Assembly: GCF_009696275.1 (NCBI RefSeq)
Contig: NZ_VUMI01000001.1
Span: 124,001-188,000, forward strand
Source of the DNA: Eisenbergiella porci
Lineage (GTDB): Bacteria > Bacillota > Clostridia > Lachnospirales > Lachnospiraceae
DNA length: 64,000 nucleotides
Direction of reading: 5' to 3'
Shown here: piece after piece, positions 27,915 through 36,907 of the stretch
Numbering within the stretch: the stretch's first letter is position 1
Layout: the number at the start of each line of letters is the position of its first letter
Made by a program: the position numbers and the translations under genes
The notes under the pieces: generated by a model
What the model saw: the letters and a program-made list of their open reading frames with translations, nothing else
What the model was told of the DNA's origin: nothing
The model's database searches: none

Positions 27915-29180
27915 CTATAATTTTAATATTTCTTCAGAGTACCTATTGACGCTTACGGTTCTAGTTAGTTTTTCTTCCAGGAATTTACGTCCACGCATAC
28001 CCATTTTCTTTTCTTCATCACTATTGGCATTCTCTATATACCAACGAATGATATTTGCAACCTCAACATAATCTCCAGGCTCACAACATTTCCCACAGTT
28101 ACAGTCTTCAATCAGACCTCTAACTTCAGTGCCACTCTCTAGCACTCCGATGATTGCCTTACCAGCTGCCATAATGCCATAGGCTTTGGATGGGCAACTC
28201 ACACCCTTGATGCCCTTTGCATTCACACACCAATGAATATCTCCTGCGTTAAGGCTATAGATTAAATCTGCTTTGTCTTGGTACGGAATAAACACTACAT
28301 TTTTCATTTGATGATCTTTTACATAAAGAGTCAGCTTATCTAATACAGTTCCTGCACCTACAAAGGCAAAAATAATTTCTCGATCATCTGTTGTTTTATC
28401 TTCTGGCCTAAAGTGTTCGATTACTTTAATTAAATTCTCAAGGTCATAATATAATCCAATATTACCGGAATACATGATGACAAATTTTCCGTCCAGTCCA
28501 TACTTCTTCTTGAATTCCACTACTTTCGGATGTTCTTCCGGCAATGGGTAAATTTCTTTTCCATCCGTCCAGTTGTTAATCATCACAGTCTTGGGAACTT
28601 TCTTTCCTTTGAAACGATTTTCTACAGTTTCCACAAGGTCACGTCCTACTGTAATAATCAGACTACTTTGCATGCAACTGAACTTATCAAACCACATCAT
28701 TGCATCAGTGATAAGTCTGTTTTTACTATAACCAACCGCAAGAACCTGTTCAGGATTGAAATCTTGGATATTATAAATATACTTAGCACGTTTAACCCAC
28801 TTACCCCATACACCAAGCAAACCACCCAGAATCGGTGGCTGAGAAATAGAGAATACATAATCCATCTTCCCAACCTTGAAGGTAGCTGCTATTGCTCCGA
28901 AAAAATAAGACACAATATTTTTAATGCGGCTTTTTTTATTGGCTTTTCTGAACTCTGGCACTCTGATGCGTAGTACATTCACACCATTGATATTATCTTT
29001 ATAATATTTTTGAGTTTTATATTTATCTTCAATCGTACCAAGATAAGACGGAACCACGCAAATAACTGTGATATTAAACTTATCAAGCATTCCTTCCGCA
29101 AGTTCGCGGAGGATCTGTCCCGTTGATGCGGGGTCTGGTATGTAATAATGCGCATATATCAAAAGGTTTTTTTTTGCCAT
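27915..29180 (-). CDS. GT4 glycosyltransferase (WcaI/WbuB-like)
   Basis: ATG 29180 is chosen over 29216 because AGGAGGAG stands just upstream. The product has 421 residues. It opens LLIYAHYYIPDPASTGQILR, as in WcaI/WbuB transferases, which often act on fucosamine or related sugars. The C-terminal domain contains YSGNIGLYYDLENL and a later SCPSKAYGIMAAGKAI donor loop. It is probably one of the first transferases after the lipid-linked initiating sugar; this is inference from position and family. Confidence 0.87.
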   Translation of the reverse strand: MAKKNLLIYAHYYIPDPASTGQILRELAEGMLDKFNITVICVVPSYLGTIEDKYKTQKYYKDNINGVNVLRIRVPEFRKANKKSRIKNIVSYFFGAIAATFKVGKMDYVFSISQPPILGGLLGVWGKWVKRAKYIYNIQDFNPEQVLAVGYSKNRLITDAMMWFDKFSCMQSSLIITVGRDLVETVENRFKGKKVPKTVMINNWTDGKEIYPLPEEHPKVVEFKKKYGLDGKFVIMYSGNIGLYYDLENLIKVIEHFRPEDKTTDDREIIFAFVGAGTVLDKLTLYVKDHQMKNVVFIPYQDKADLIYSLNAGDIHWCVNAKGIKGVSCPSKAYGIMAAGKAIIGVLESGTEVRGLIEDCNCGKCCEPGDYVEVANIIRWYIENANSDEEKKMGMRGRKFLEEKLTRTVSVNRYSEEILKL

Positions 29181-29220
29181 CTCCGCAGCTCCTCCTCTAT
29201 TTCTTCCCGCATGCATTTAA

Positions 29221-30471
29221 TTAATCCCTGCCGAACAGGTCCCTCGTATAAATCTTATTCTTCACATTATCCAGGCATTTATCATATCTGTTAGCGATTA
29301 TTGCCTGTGACATATTTTTGAATTTTTCCAGATCATTCACAACAACTGAACCAAAGAATTTCTCACCATCTTTAAGTGTCGGCTCATAAATAACCACAGT
29401 TGCTCCTTTGGCTTTAATTCTCTTCATGGCACCCTGAATGGAACTCTGCCGGAAGTTATCTGAATTACTCTTCATTGTCAAACGATATACACCAACAATT
29501 ATTTCCTTCTCTCGGTTCTCGTCCCAGCTATCATTGGTGCTATACGCCCCTGCAATCTCCAGTACACGGTCAGCTATAAATTCTTTTCTAGTCCGATTGC
29601 TCTCCACGATTGCCTCTATCAAGTTTTCAGGTACGTCAGAATAATTGGCCAGAAGTTGTTTGGTATCTTTCGGTAAACAGTATCCACCATAGCCAAAAGA
29701 CGGATTGTTGTAGTGCATTCCGATTCTTGGATCTAAACAAACACCTTCTATGATTTGCTGTGTGTTCAATCCTTTCGATTCAGCGTAGGTATCAAGTTCG
29801 TTGAAATACGCTACCCTGAGTGCTAGATACGTGTTGGCGAATAATTTAACAGCCTCGGCTTCAGTAAAACCCATAAACAGAGTATTTATATTCTCCTTGA
29901 TTGCGCCCTCTTGGAGCAGTTTGGCAAATATCTCCGCAGCCTTTACCAGCCTAGTATTATCCATATCCGTTCCCACAATTATCCTTGACGGATACAAGTT
30001 GTCATATAAAGCCTTGGATTCACGAAGGAACTCTGGACTAAAAATGATGTTGTCACAGTGGAACTTTTCACGTACTGACATCGTATACCCTACTGGGATG
30101 GTACTCTTGATGACAATAATGGCTTCCGAATTGTACTCAATCACTAGCCTGATCACAGCTTCGACAGCGCTTGTATCAAAAAAATTCTTCTTACTGTCAT
30201 AGTTTGTGGGAACTGCAATTACCACAAAATCTGCTTCAAAATATGCTTCCTTTGCATCCAACGTAGCCGTCAAATCCAGATCCTTCTCGGCCAGATACTT
30301 CTCGATATAGTCATCCTGAATAGGTGACTTCTTATTGTTGATTAACTCAACCTTCTTAGGAATAATGTCCACAGCCGTTACTTTGTGGTGCTGTGCTAAA
30401 AGTATGGCTATGGATAGGCCAACGTAACCAGTACCTGTAACAGCAATCTTCAAATTCTTAAAGTCTCTCAT
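29221..30471 (-). CDS. ugd: UDP-glucose 6-dehydrogenase
   Basis: The 416-residue protein starts [13 protein letters not shown], the NAD-binding motif. Catalytic Cys is in [11 protein letters not shown], and [11 protein letters not shown] and FSPEFLRES are both present. It oxidises UDP-glucose to UDP-glucuronate with two NAD+. The adjacent epimerase at 30546-31610 probably converts the product to UDP-galacturonate. The polymer is therefore expected to contain uronic acid. Length is typical of the shorter bacterial Ugd group. Confidence 0.95.
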   Translation of the reverse strand: MRDFKNLKIAVTGTGYVGLSIAILLAQHHKVTAVDIIPKKVELINNKKSPIQDDYIEKYLAEKDLDLTATLDAKEAYFEADFVVIAVPTNYDSKKNFFDTSAVEAVIRLVIEYNSEAIIVIKSTIPVGYTMSVREKFHCDNIIFSPEFLRESKALYDNLYPSRIIVGTDMDNTRLVKAAEIFAKLLQEGAIKENINTLFMGFTEAEAVKLFANTYLALRVAYFNELDTYAESKGLNTQQIIEGVCLDPRIGMHYNNPSFGYGGYCLPKDTKQLLANYSDVPENLIEAIVESNRTRKEFIADRVLEIAGAYSTNDSWDENREKEIIVGVYRLTMKSNSDNFRQSSIQGAMKRIKAKGATVVIYEPTLKDGEKFFGSVVVNDLEKFKNMSQAIIANRYDKCLDNVKNKIYTRDLFGRD

Positions 30472-30545
30472 AATCGTTTTTCTCCTCGTTACTCTACAGC
30501 ATATTTACTGTGGTCAGTTCCCTCACACTAGCCTACTGGCTACTT

Positions 30546-31610
30546 TTACAAATAAAATTCCTTATACCATTCAGTAAACCGCCGTAATCCCTCACGTAGA
30601 CTCGTACTTGGCTTAAATCCAAAGTCTCTCTCCAAGGCACTCGTATCTGCATATGTTACCGGAACATCACCCGGCTGCATCGGTACAAGCTCCTTGTGCG
30701 CTTCAAAATCATAGTCCTCTGGTATTACCCCCACTCTTACTAGTTCTTCACTCAAAATCTGCACAAAGTCCAATAAATTTTCCGGGCTGTTATTGCCAAT
30801 GTTGTAGATCTTATGCGGTGGTAACGGTAGACCATCTTCACCTTTCTCTCTATCTGGTGCTTTCTGTATCACACGTACAATACCCTCGACAATGTCATCT
30901 ATATAGGTAAAATCACGTTTGCAGTTGCCGTAATTGAAAATCTGAATTGTCTTGCCTTCATGTAACTTGTTTGTGAACCCAAAATATGCCATGTCCGGAC
31001 GTCCTGCCGGACCATAAACAGTAAAAAATCGAAGTCCTGTAGACGGTATGTTGTATAATTTAGAATAGGCATGTGCTAAAAGCTCGTTACTCTTTTTAGT
31101 AGCTGCATAAAGACTTACTGGATTGTCCACTTTATCGTCGGTACTATAAGGCACCTTCTTATTGGATCCATACACGCTGGAAGAGCTTGCATAGACCAAA
31201 TGTTCTACACCAGTGCATCCTCCATCATAAGAATGACGGCACACTTCTAGAATGTTATAAAAACCGATCAGATTGCTCTCAATGTATGCATCAGGGTTGG
31301 TTATGGAATATCTAACACCAGCCTGTGCTGCAAGATTTACCACTATCTGTGGCTTATACTTTTCAAAGATTTCTGTAATCAACTCCTTATCCGCGATGCT
31401 TCCCTTCACAAAAATAAATGAAGGCCTCTCAGATAGTTCTGCCAACCTTGCGTCCTTCAGTCTAACGTCGTAATAATCATTCATATTGTCGATGCCAATG
31501 ACAGTTACTTTTTCCACATCCGCGAAGAGACGCTTTACCAGATTTGCCCCAATGAATCCGGCTACGCCTGTGACCAATATTGTTTTGCCTTTTAAATCCA
31601 CACAACTCAT
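30546..31610 (-). CDS. UDP-glucuronate 4-epimerase (CapI/GalE-like SDR)
   Basis: This 354-residue extended SDR enzyme has GVAGFIG at 15-21, the block NLAAQAGVRYSI, a Ser-rich strand SSSSVYG and catalytic Tyr in YAATKKSNE. AGVRYSI together with RFFTVYGPAGRPDMA is characteristic of UDP-glucuronate 4-epimerases (CapI, LpsL). The ugd gene next to it supplies the substrate. It is the first gene of the AT-rich half of the capsule locus. Confidence 0.9.
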   Translation of the reverse strand: MSCVDLKGKTILVTGVAGFIGANLVKRLFADVEKVTVIGIDNMNDYYDVRLKDARLAELSERPSFIFVKGSIADKELITEIFEKYKPQIVVNLAAQAGVRYSITNPDAYIESNLIGFYNILEVCRHSYDGGCTGVEHLVYASSSSVYGSNKKVPYSTDDKVDNPVSLYAATKKSNELLAHAYSKLYNIPSTGLRFFTVYGPAGRPDMAYFGFTNKLHEGKTIQIFNYGNCKRDFTYIDDIVEGIVRVIQKAPDREKGEDGLPLPPHKIYNIGNNSPENLLDFVQILSEELVRVGVIPEDYDFEAHKELVPMQPGDVPVTYADTSALERDFGFKPSTSLREGLRRFTEWYKEFYL

Positions 31611-32580
31611 CGTTTGTTACTCCAATCCTTTAACTAAAATAAAAACTATGGTTATACCCAATGATGATACCTAAAGCACGGAATCTTCCTTAAAGATGTT
31701 ATTAAAATCAGTTCTATCTCGACAGTGTCTATCCAATAATAAGTAAATCCTTTCAGTAGCAAGTTTTGCTCTCCTCAGTGCTTTAATCCACCCCAAACTT
31801 CCCATTTTTTCCAACTAATCTTTATAGGATAGACCCATCAATGCATTTCTATTTTTTTCCCGATAATAATTCATTTACATTAAAAAAGTTTGTATAAAGC
31901 ATTACATTTTTCAGCCACTTTTCTTTAAACTATTTTCTTTAGACATACTATCCATAATGTAACTATCATCTACCACCGCAAATTGGTAATAAAATAGATT
32001 TTCATTACAAGCTAATCGCTATACTAAATTCAAAAATTCATGATTATTCATCTGACCTAAATACTCTATTTCGTGTTAAAATAGTCCTTATATAACAACG
32101 AAAGTTGATTTCAATTCCACATTCCGTGTTAAAATGATGTCGTCAACTGACAATGACTGCCTATTCAAAATCAAGATTTTGGGTAGCTATTATCATAAAA
32201 TGCCTTTGATTTACGAAAGAATTCCATCTTCAAAAAAGAGGCTTATAAGCGACTCTACTTCGACTTCGGTTTCGTTCCATCCTACATGGAAGTCATCCGT
32301 AACAAAATCCTGATAAACACTTCCCCCATATTCCCCTCACCACTGCCGATATCTGTCTATCGTATAATAGACTGCATCCTACTTATATCACGCAGGTACC
32401 TTATCAGGCCTATGTAAAAGGGAACTGGACTGCATCTGTAAAGCACTAATGGGAACAGGACGACCAACGGTATCATTTTATATATGTTTTTTCATTTATC
32501 CTACTCGTCCTCTTGTACTTTCCTCCATCTGTATTCCCAGCCGGGCTACTGTCCCACCCGCATCCTCTTTCCTATTTTTC
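31611..32580. other. 970-bp gene-poor junction in the capsule locus
   Basis: No open frame with a recognisable product or ribosome site is present. The stretch is AT-rich to about 32200 and then more balanced, so it marks the composition change between cassette and regulatory genes. Two similar short stretches occur on the plus strand, CGTGTTAAAATAGTCC near 32072 and CGTGTTAAAATGATGTCG near 32126. Some of it may be eroded coding or insertion-sequence DNA, but I could not name a family. Confidence 0.4.
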
Positions 32581-33408
32581 CTATTCCACCTTTACAACCA
32601 ATTCTCTCGTCTCTGACCTGTTCCCATCCGAATCCACCGTATACAATGTCACCGGATATTCCCCGGGCCTGCTCAGATCCACATGTCCTTCCAGCTTCAG
32701 GTTATTATAAAGCGTATTATAATCATCTTTATCGTCCGACATCGTCTCTATTACCGTATTCCAGTTCGGTGCAGTTCCTTTTTTAGTAACAATCTCATCG
32801 GAATTCATCACCAGTACAGGAGCAGGACCCGACTGTTCTTCATTTCCGTCTCCAGCTTCCCTGTTTTCGTCTCCGGCATTTTCTTTCCCGCCGTTTTCAT
32901 CCCCGGCATTTCCATCCTGCTGTGTATCTTTGGCATCGCGGTTATCCGCAGCCCCGCCATCCTCAGAGCTGTTATCCTCCGCCGAATCATCTCCCATTAC
33001 CGCACCTGATTCCGTCTCATCCTGACTCATTCCATTTCCATCGTCCGTCTGCATTTCGTCCCCATCGGGCGCAGCAGCAGATCCTGAAGCAACCGCAAAC
33101 ACCTTCGATGCCTTGCCCACATTATTGGATTGATCCAGTGCTACAAACGTTACGATCACTTCTTTTCCGTTTGTTCCAGCTACCTTTTCCACCATCAGGC
33201 TATTGCTCACATCTCCGTCTCTGTCATCCATCGGTGTTACTTCCTGCAGCAGGAGACTCTCGTCCATCCCGTCTTCATAGACCGCCGTACTATCGCCAAA
33301 GGATATCACTGGCGGCGTTCTGTCCTTCCCCAGATACAGGAACAGGCATACAACAAGAAGGACAGCATCCACAATCCCTATTCCAATTGCCAGTTTTTTT
33401 ATTTCCAT
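32581..33408 (-). CDS. Single-span exported protein with Ig-like domains
   Basis: The 275-residue protein has one membrane helix at about 5-26, so the rest lies outside the cell. Residues 30-105 resemble a bacterial Ig-like/DUF5011 repeat (TPMDDRDGDVSNSL, VALDQSNNVGKAS). An acidic low-complexity linker of Asp, Glu, Gly and Asn follows. A second Ig-like domain ends the protein (YPVTLYTVDSDGNRSETREL). The gene overlaps the end of the kinase gene by 10 bp. It may anchor or organise the polymer at the surface, which is inference. Confidence 0.8.
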   Translation of the reverse strand: MEIKKLAIGIGIVDAVLLVVCLFLYLGKDRTPPVISFGDSTAVYEDGMDESLLLQEVTPMDDRDGDVSNSLMVEKVAGTNGKEVIVTFVALDQSNNVGKASKVFAVASGSAAAPDGDEMQTDDGNGMSQDETESGAVMGDDSAEDNSSEDGGAADNRDAKDTQQDGNAGDENGGKENAGDENREAGDGNEEQSGPAPVLVMNSDEIVTKKGTAPNWNTVIETMSDDKDDYNTLYNNLKLEGHVDLSRPGEYPVTLYTVDSDGNRSETRELVVKVE

Positions 33409-34394
33409 TTTTTCTCCCCTCCTGCTTCCTCCGGTTCTTCCAGCATTTCTATTTCAGCTTCCTCTAACTGCACGATATCCACATCCAGCTGTATCATGTC
33501 ATCTTCTTCATACAGACCTTCCGCTTGTTCCTCCCCGGAATCTCCGACAGCCAGTTTCACATTTCCGTCAGCCTTTGCCGCAGCCCTGCCTTCGTGCCCT
33601 TTCAAACCTGCGCCATTCTCTTCCTGCTTCTGCCCGGTCTTTACCGGTTTCAGCCCCTTCTGCACTACTGCAGAATGCAGTCCGCCTTCCTCATTCCCTC
33701 CGTAATACTTTCCATAATACTTCCCATAATATTTTCCATAGTAAGCGCCATAATACCCTTTGCCGCTCATATTCACCTTATTCAGTATCACTCCCAGGAT
33801 CCGGCAGTCCACCTTCTCCAGCTGCTCCTTCACCTTCTGCGCAAACTTATAGCTGATTGCGCCGCTTTCAATCACAACTACCGTTCCATCGCAATACTGT
33901 GCGGCAACCGCCCCGTCAATTACGCTTCCCAGCGGCGGCGTATCTACAATCACATAATCGTATTCATTCCGCAGATATTCCAGCAGCAGACGAAATGCAT
34001 CGTTCCCCAACAGTTCACTGGGATTAGGCGGTACCGGGCCGGAAAAAATAACAAAGAAGTTCTCAATATTTGTCCTGCATGTAATATCCTGAATTGAGGC
34101 CTGCCCGCTCAAATAATGAGACAGTCCGTACCTGGAAGCATTCGTCTTGTATCTTCCCTTCAGCACTGATTTTCTCAAGTCTGCATCTACAAGGACCACC
34201 CGCTTGCCGCCTTCCGCAACCGACAGTGCCAGCTGAAAGGAGACGCTGGTCTTTCCTTCATTCGGCGTACAGCTGGTTACAGAAATCACCTTCCTGTCCC
34301 TGCCGGAAAATTCCAGGTTCGTCCGCAGTGTCTTATAGCTTTCCTTCGTCCGGAAATCCAGTTTCTCTATTGCATTAAAATTTACCGTCTGCAT
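33399..34394 (-). CDS. cpsD: CpsD-type tyrosine autokinase (BY-kinase) with acidic tail
   Basis: The 331-residue cytosolic protein has Walker A SCTPNEGKTS at 41-50, Walker A' VVLVDADLR at 66-73 and Walker B YVIVDTPP at 147-154. A tyrosine cluster at 214-231 has five YY pairs with the repeat YYGKYYGKYYG. These tyrosines are the usual autophosphorylation sites. About 95 further acidic residues follow; typical CpsD/EpsB proteins end at the cluster. Activated by CpsC and reset by the CpsB phosphatase, it controls polymer length and export. Confidence 0.93.
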   Translation of the reverse strand: MQTVNFNAIEKLDFRTKESYKTLRTNLEFSGRDRKVISVTSCTPNEGKTSVSFQLALSVAEGGKRVVLVDADLRKSVLKGRYKTNASRYGLSHYLSGQASIQDITCRTNIENFFVIFSGPVPPNPSELLGNDAFRLLLEYLRNEYDYVIVDTPPLGSVIDGAVAAQYCDGTVVVIESGAISYKFAQKVKEQLEKVDCRILGVILNKVNMSGKGYYGAYYGKYYGKYYGKYYGGNEEGGLHSAVVQKGLKPVKTGQKQEENGAGLKGHEGRAAAKADGNVKLAVGDSGEEQAEGLYEEDDMIQLDVDIVQLEEAEIEMLEEPEEAGGEKKWK

Positions 34395-34509
34395 TCTTTC
34401 TCCGCCTTCTTTTTTCTTTCGTTTACAAGCCGCGTATGATAACAGCAGAAAAAACTTCTTTTCGTTCCTGCCCGCCTTTTTCTAAATCATCTTTGTTCCA
34501 GCTAACTTT

Positions 34510-35247
34510 CTAGCTTCTTTTTACTTTCTTCTTTTTCTTTTTTCCTTCGCTTTCCCCTTCATTTAACGGAATTACCGCCAACGTAGAAAGCTGCAGATAC
34601 TTCTCCACATCCTCCGGGGTTTTCACCGTGTCATCCATCAGGTAACGGACCAGCACAACAGCGATTATCAGAAATACTCCAAGCAACCCGCCAATAAGCG
34701 TATTCTTCAATACGCTGGGACTCGCCTTTTTCATCGGCATATTTGCAGTCTCCGCCACATTCACCGCCTGGATGTCCATCACGTTCATGATATGTACTGC
34801 GGCAGCCTCCCGGATCGCATTGGCCATTTTCATCGCCATCACCGGGTCGGAATCTTTCACTGTAATCGCCAGAATACGGGTATCCGTCGGCGTAGTAACC
34901 GAAACCTTCTCCTTCATCTGCTCATACGTCAGATCCAGCCCCATCCCCTGCACTACTTCTTCTAAGACAAACCGGCTCTGGATCAGTTCCGCATAGTCCT
35001 TCGTCAGCTGTGTCCCAAGCTGGATATCCGAATAAGTAACCGAAGCATTCTCCTGTTTATTCAATATATATATCTTAGTAGTGGACTCATAAGTAGGTGT
35101 CACCAGCAGCTGCGTAAAGAGAAAAGCGCCCAGCGCCACCATGATTCCCACGGAAATAATCAATGCCAGATTATGTATCAGCACCAGACAGATTTCCCAT
35201 AAATCAATCTCAATTTCATCCGTCTGGCGTATTGTATTCTCTTCCAT
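34510..35247 (-). CDS. cpsC: CpsC/Wzz chain-length regulator and kinase activator
   Basis: The protein has 245 residues with membrane helices at about 22-46 and 180-203. Between them is the Wzz extracellular domain, with the conserved YESTTKIYILNKQ stretch. The second helix is preceded by a Pro-rich MPMKKASPSVLKN segment, as in the family. The short Lys-rich cytoplasmic C-terminus should contact the kinase encoded 115 bp downstream. Together they make the Gram-positive two-protein form of Wzc. Confidence 0.92.
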   Translation of the reverse strand: MEENTIRQTDEIEIDLWEICLVLIHNLALIISVGIMVALGAFLFTQLLVTPTYESTTKIYILNKQENASVTYSDIQLGTQLTKDYAELIQSRFVLEEVVQGMGLDLTYEQMKEKVSVTTPTDTRILAITVKDSDPVMAMKMANAIREAAAVHIMNVMDIQAVNVAETANMPMKKASPSVLKNTLIGGLLGVFLIIAVVLVRYLMDDTVKTPEDVEKYLQLSTLAVIPLNEGESEGKKKKKKVKRS

Positions 35248-35393
35248 CCCTTGCGTTCTCCCATCCTGTTTCTTATCTAATAAAATTTAATATCCACTGT
35301 CTGTGATTTAATATTTGGCCTATCTGCATAATCAATTTACAGTATCTATCTGTACTTTCTATCCGTATTTCCTACCTGCATTTTCTCTCTGCG

Positions 35394-36161
35394 CTAAATC
35401 ACCCTGTCCTCCAGTACCGCCTGCGGGTTCCCAATCAAAAGCTTATCTGCATAATCCTTCCCAAGCCTTTTCTGTATCCATTCGGCACATTCTCTCAGGC
35501 GAGGGCTCCGCCTGCCTTCACTCCGGTGGGCGTCCGTCCCTACAAAATCAACGGCTCCCTGCTTCAACAGCTTCCTTGCAATCGCTTTTTCTCCAAATCC
35601 ATAATCCCCCATGACGCTCGCTGCATTTATCTGAAAATAACACCCGGTATCCTCTTTCAGCTCCTCTGCTTTCTGCAGATTCTTCACTACATTCATGTAT
35701 CTCTCCACATGTGCCACCACCGGCCAGTATCCAAAAGAAATAAGCCGGTTTAAAGCATCCCGTATATATCCAAAGTCCTCTCCGGGCAGGAATTCCACCA
35801 ATACATAATGAGAATCCGCCAGTGTCCTGATTTTTCCAAGCTCCAGCAGTTCTCCCAGCCCATGTCTGTAAAAAATTTCATTTCCCGGAAACAGTTTTAC
35901 CGGAATTTCTTTTTTATCCGCCTCTTCCTGAAGCAGAACCATCCGCCTGATAATTCCTTCCGGAGTGACGCATTTTCTGTCCGCCTTCTGGTGAGGTGTC
36001 AGAATCATTTTCCGGATACCTTCCTCTGCCGCAATCCTCAGCATGTCCAGCGCCATCTCCATCGTTTCCGCCCCGTCATCCACCATCGGCAGCACATGGC
36101 AATGAATATCAGTAAATCCCTGAATATTTTCTAACCCCTGGATATTCTCTATTCCACCCAT
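35394..36161 (-). CDS. cpsB: CpsB/CapC tyrosine-protein phosphatase (PHP family)
   Basis: The 255-residue protein has the PHP metal motif TDIHCHVLPMVDDGA at about 17-31. Further His residues lie in ILTPHQK, VAHVERYM and FVGTDAHRS. Manganese-dependent PHP phosphatases of this type dephosphorylate the CpsD tyrosine cluster. The N-terminus includes a short repeat, GLENIQG after GIENIQG. It starts six bases after the XRE regulator ends, so both are on one transcript. Confidence 0.93.
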   Translation of the reverse strand: MGGIENIQGLENIQGFTDIHCHVLPMVDDGAETMEMALDMLRIAAEEGIRKMILTPHQKADRKCVTPEGIIRRMVLLQEEADKKEIPVKLFPGNEIFYRHGLGELLELGKIRTLADSHYVLVEFLPGEDFGYIRDALNRLISFGYWPVVAHVERYMNVVKNLQKAEELKEDTGCYFQINAASVMGDYGFGEKAIARKLLKQGAVDFVGTDAHRSEGRRSPRLRECAEWIQKRLGKDYADKLLIGNPQAVLEDRVI

Positions 36162-36166
36162 ACCAA

Positions 36167-36571
36167 CTATTCCATCCCGTCCTCTTCCTTCAAACCCACA
36201 TCACTGCAGGCAATCAAAAAAGTCCGCAGCACCTTCGCCGCATACATCCGCTCCCGCTTCGAAACATTATTCAGCAGTTGATACACCGCCTCTGTTTCTT
36301 CTGCCGATACCTTTTCCCTGTCATCCTCATCTCCCTGCTCATTCTCCGTCTCTTTCCCAAGAATCAGAAAATCCAAAGACATATGGTACAGTCTGGAAAT
36401 TGCGATCATCGTTTCCACCGACATCCCGCAGTTTCCCCTTTCAATGTCCGCATAATAAGTAGGCACACGTCCCAGCTGTTCCGCGGCTTCCTTCATTGTG
36501 ATTCCCAGCTGTCTGCGTTTCTCACGGATCCGCTTTCCAGCCGCTTTTCTGTCGTACGTATCTTTTTCCAT
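36167..36571 (-). CDS. XRE-family transcriptional regulator at head of capsule operon
   Basis: ATG 36571 is preferred, with GGAAGGTGG upstream; a TTG at 36610 gives a longer frame. The product has 134 residues. A Cro/C1 helix-turn-helix lies at about 10-65 (RIREKRRQLGITMKEAAEQL, then YYADIERG). The acidic C-terminal region is of unknown role. It is the first gene of the capsule operon and lies directly after the invertible segment. It may tune the operon or the switch. Its own targets are unknown. Confidence 0.85.
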   Translation of the reverse strand: MEKDTYDRKAAGKRIREKRRQLGITMKEAAEQLGRVPTYYADIERGNCGMSVETMIAISRLYHMSLDFLILGKETENEQGDEDDREKVSAEETEAVYQLLNNVSKRERMYAAKVLRTFLIACSDVGLKEEDGME

Positions 36572-36663
36572 TGTTTCCCACCTTCCGGCGTTCTTTTTTC
36601 TGGTGTACAATCGTTATATTCTGTTATTGGCTTATAAAGCGTCTATTGCGGGAACCTCTGATC

Positions 36664-36734
36664 AAAAAACAGTTCCGGCAGTTTATTTTCGCTAAATCTA
36701 TCCTTTTGCGAAAAAGAACCGCCGGAGCTGTTTT
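36664..36734 (-). terminator. Intrinsic terminator whose loop contains the left recombination site
   Basis: AAAACAGTTCCGGC at 36666-36679 and GCCGGAGCTGTTTT at 36721-36734 form a 14-bp stem with one mismatch. On the minus strand it is followed by a run of six T. An inner stem TTTTCGC/GCGAAAA lies in the loop. It would stop leftward transcripts from the recombinase side before they reach the XRE/capsule genes. One arm is inside and one outside the predicted invertible segment. Confidence 0.8.
36685..36718 (-). repeat. Left inverted recombination site (candidate)
   Basis: Read on the minus strand, these 34 bp match the plus-strand site at 38350-38383 at 27 of 34 positions without gaps. TTTTCGCA and AAGGATAGA are identical. 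Short inverted arms (TTTTCGC, GCGAAAA) flank an asymmetric centre, as in tyrosine-recombinase core sites. The two sites point toward each other, so recombination would invert the DNA between them. Confidence 0.75.
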
Positions 36735-36764
36735 CTACACTTCTGTTGAATTATTGACCATTTT

Positions 36765-36775
36765 TTTGACGGCTT
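36765..36775 (+). repeat. Direct repeat TTTGACGGCTT, left copy
   Basis: TTTGACGGCTT recurs at 38111-38121 in the same orientation. The wider 27-bp windows (TGAC-N7-TTTGACGGCTT-N-T) agree at 19 positions. This copy lies about 50 bp inside the left recombination site. It may be an arm-type binding site for the recombinase or an operator for a regulator. Confidence 0.5.
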
Positions 36776-36858
36776 CTTAAAACCTGTCTGCTTGATAATA
36801 CGGAATTCCGACCTTTTTATATTTTATGGCCGGATACGTCTGGAAAAACAGGCATGAC

Positions 36859-36900
36859 AAAAAAACTTCCGTAAAGGTTCCATTCAACCTGTACCGGAAG
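36859..36900 (-). terminator. Intrinsic terminator of the recombinase gene
   Basis: On the minus strand CTTCCGGTACAGG pairs with CCTTTACGGAAG around a 10-nt loop. Seven T follow at 36865-36859. It lies eight bases after the recombinase stop codon. Confidence 0.88.
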
Positions 36901-36907
36901 CGGTTCT

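Noticed and set aside
31611-32580. Initiating glycosyltransferase or IS element in the 970-bp gap
   Set aside because: I translated both strands and saw only short frames without family motifs, so no gene is claimed.
33699-33740. Short tandem DNA repeat in cpsD as a possible CRISPR or slippage locus
   Set aside because: It encodes the YYGK tyrosine cluster of the BY-kinase. There are no spacers and no cas genes in the window.
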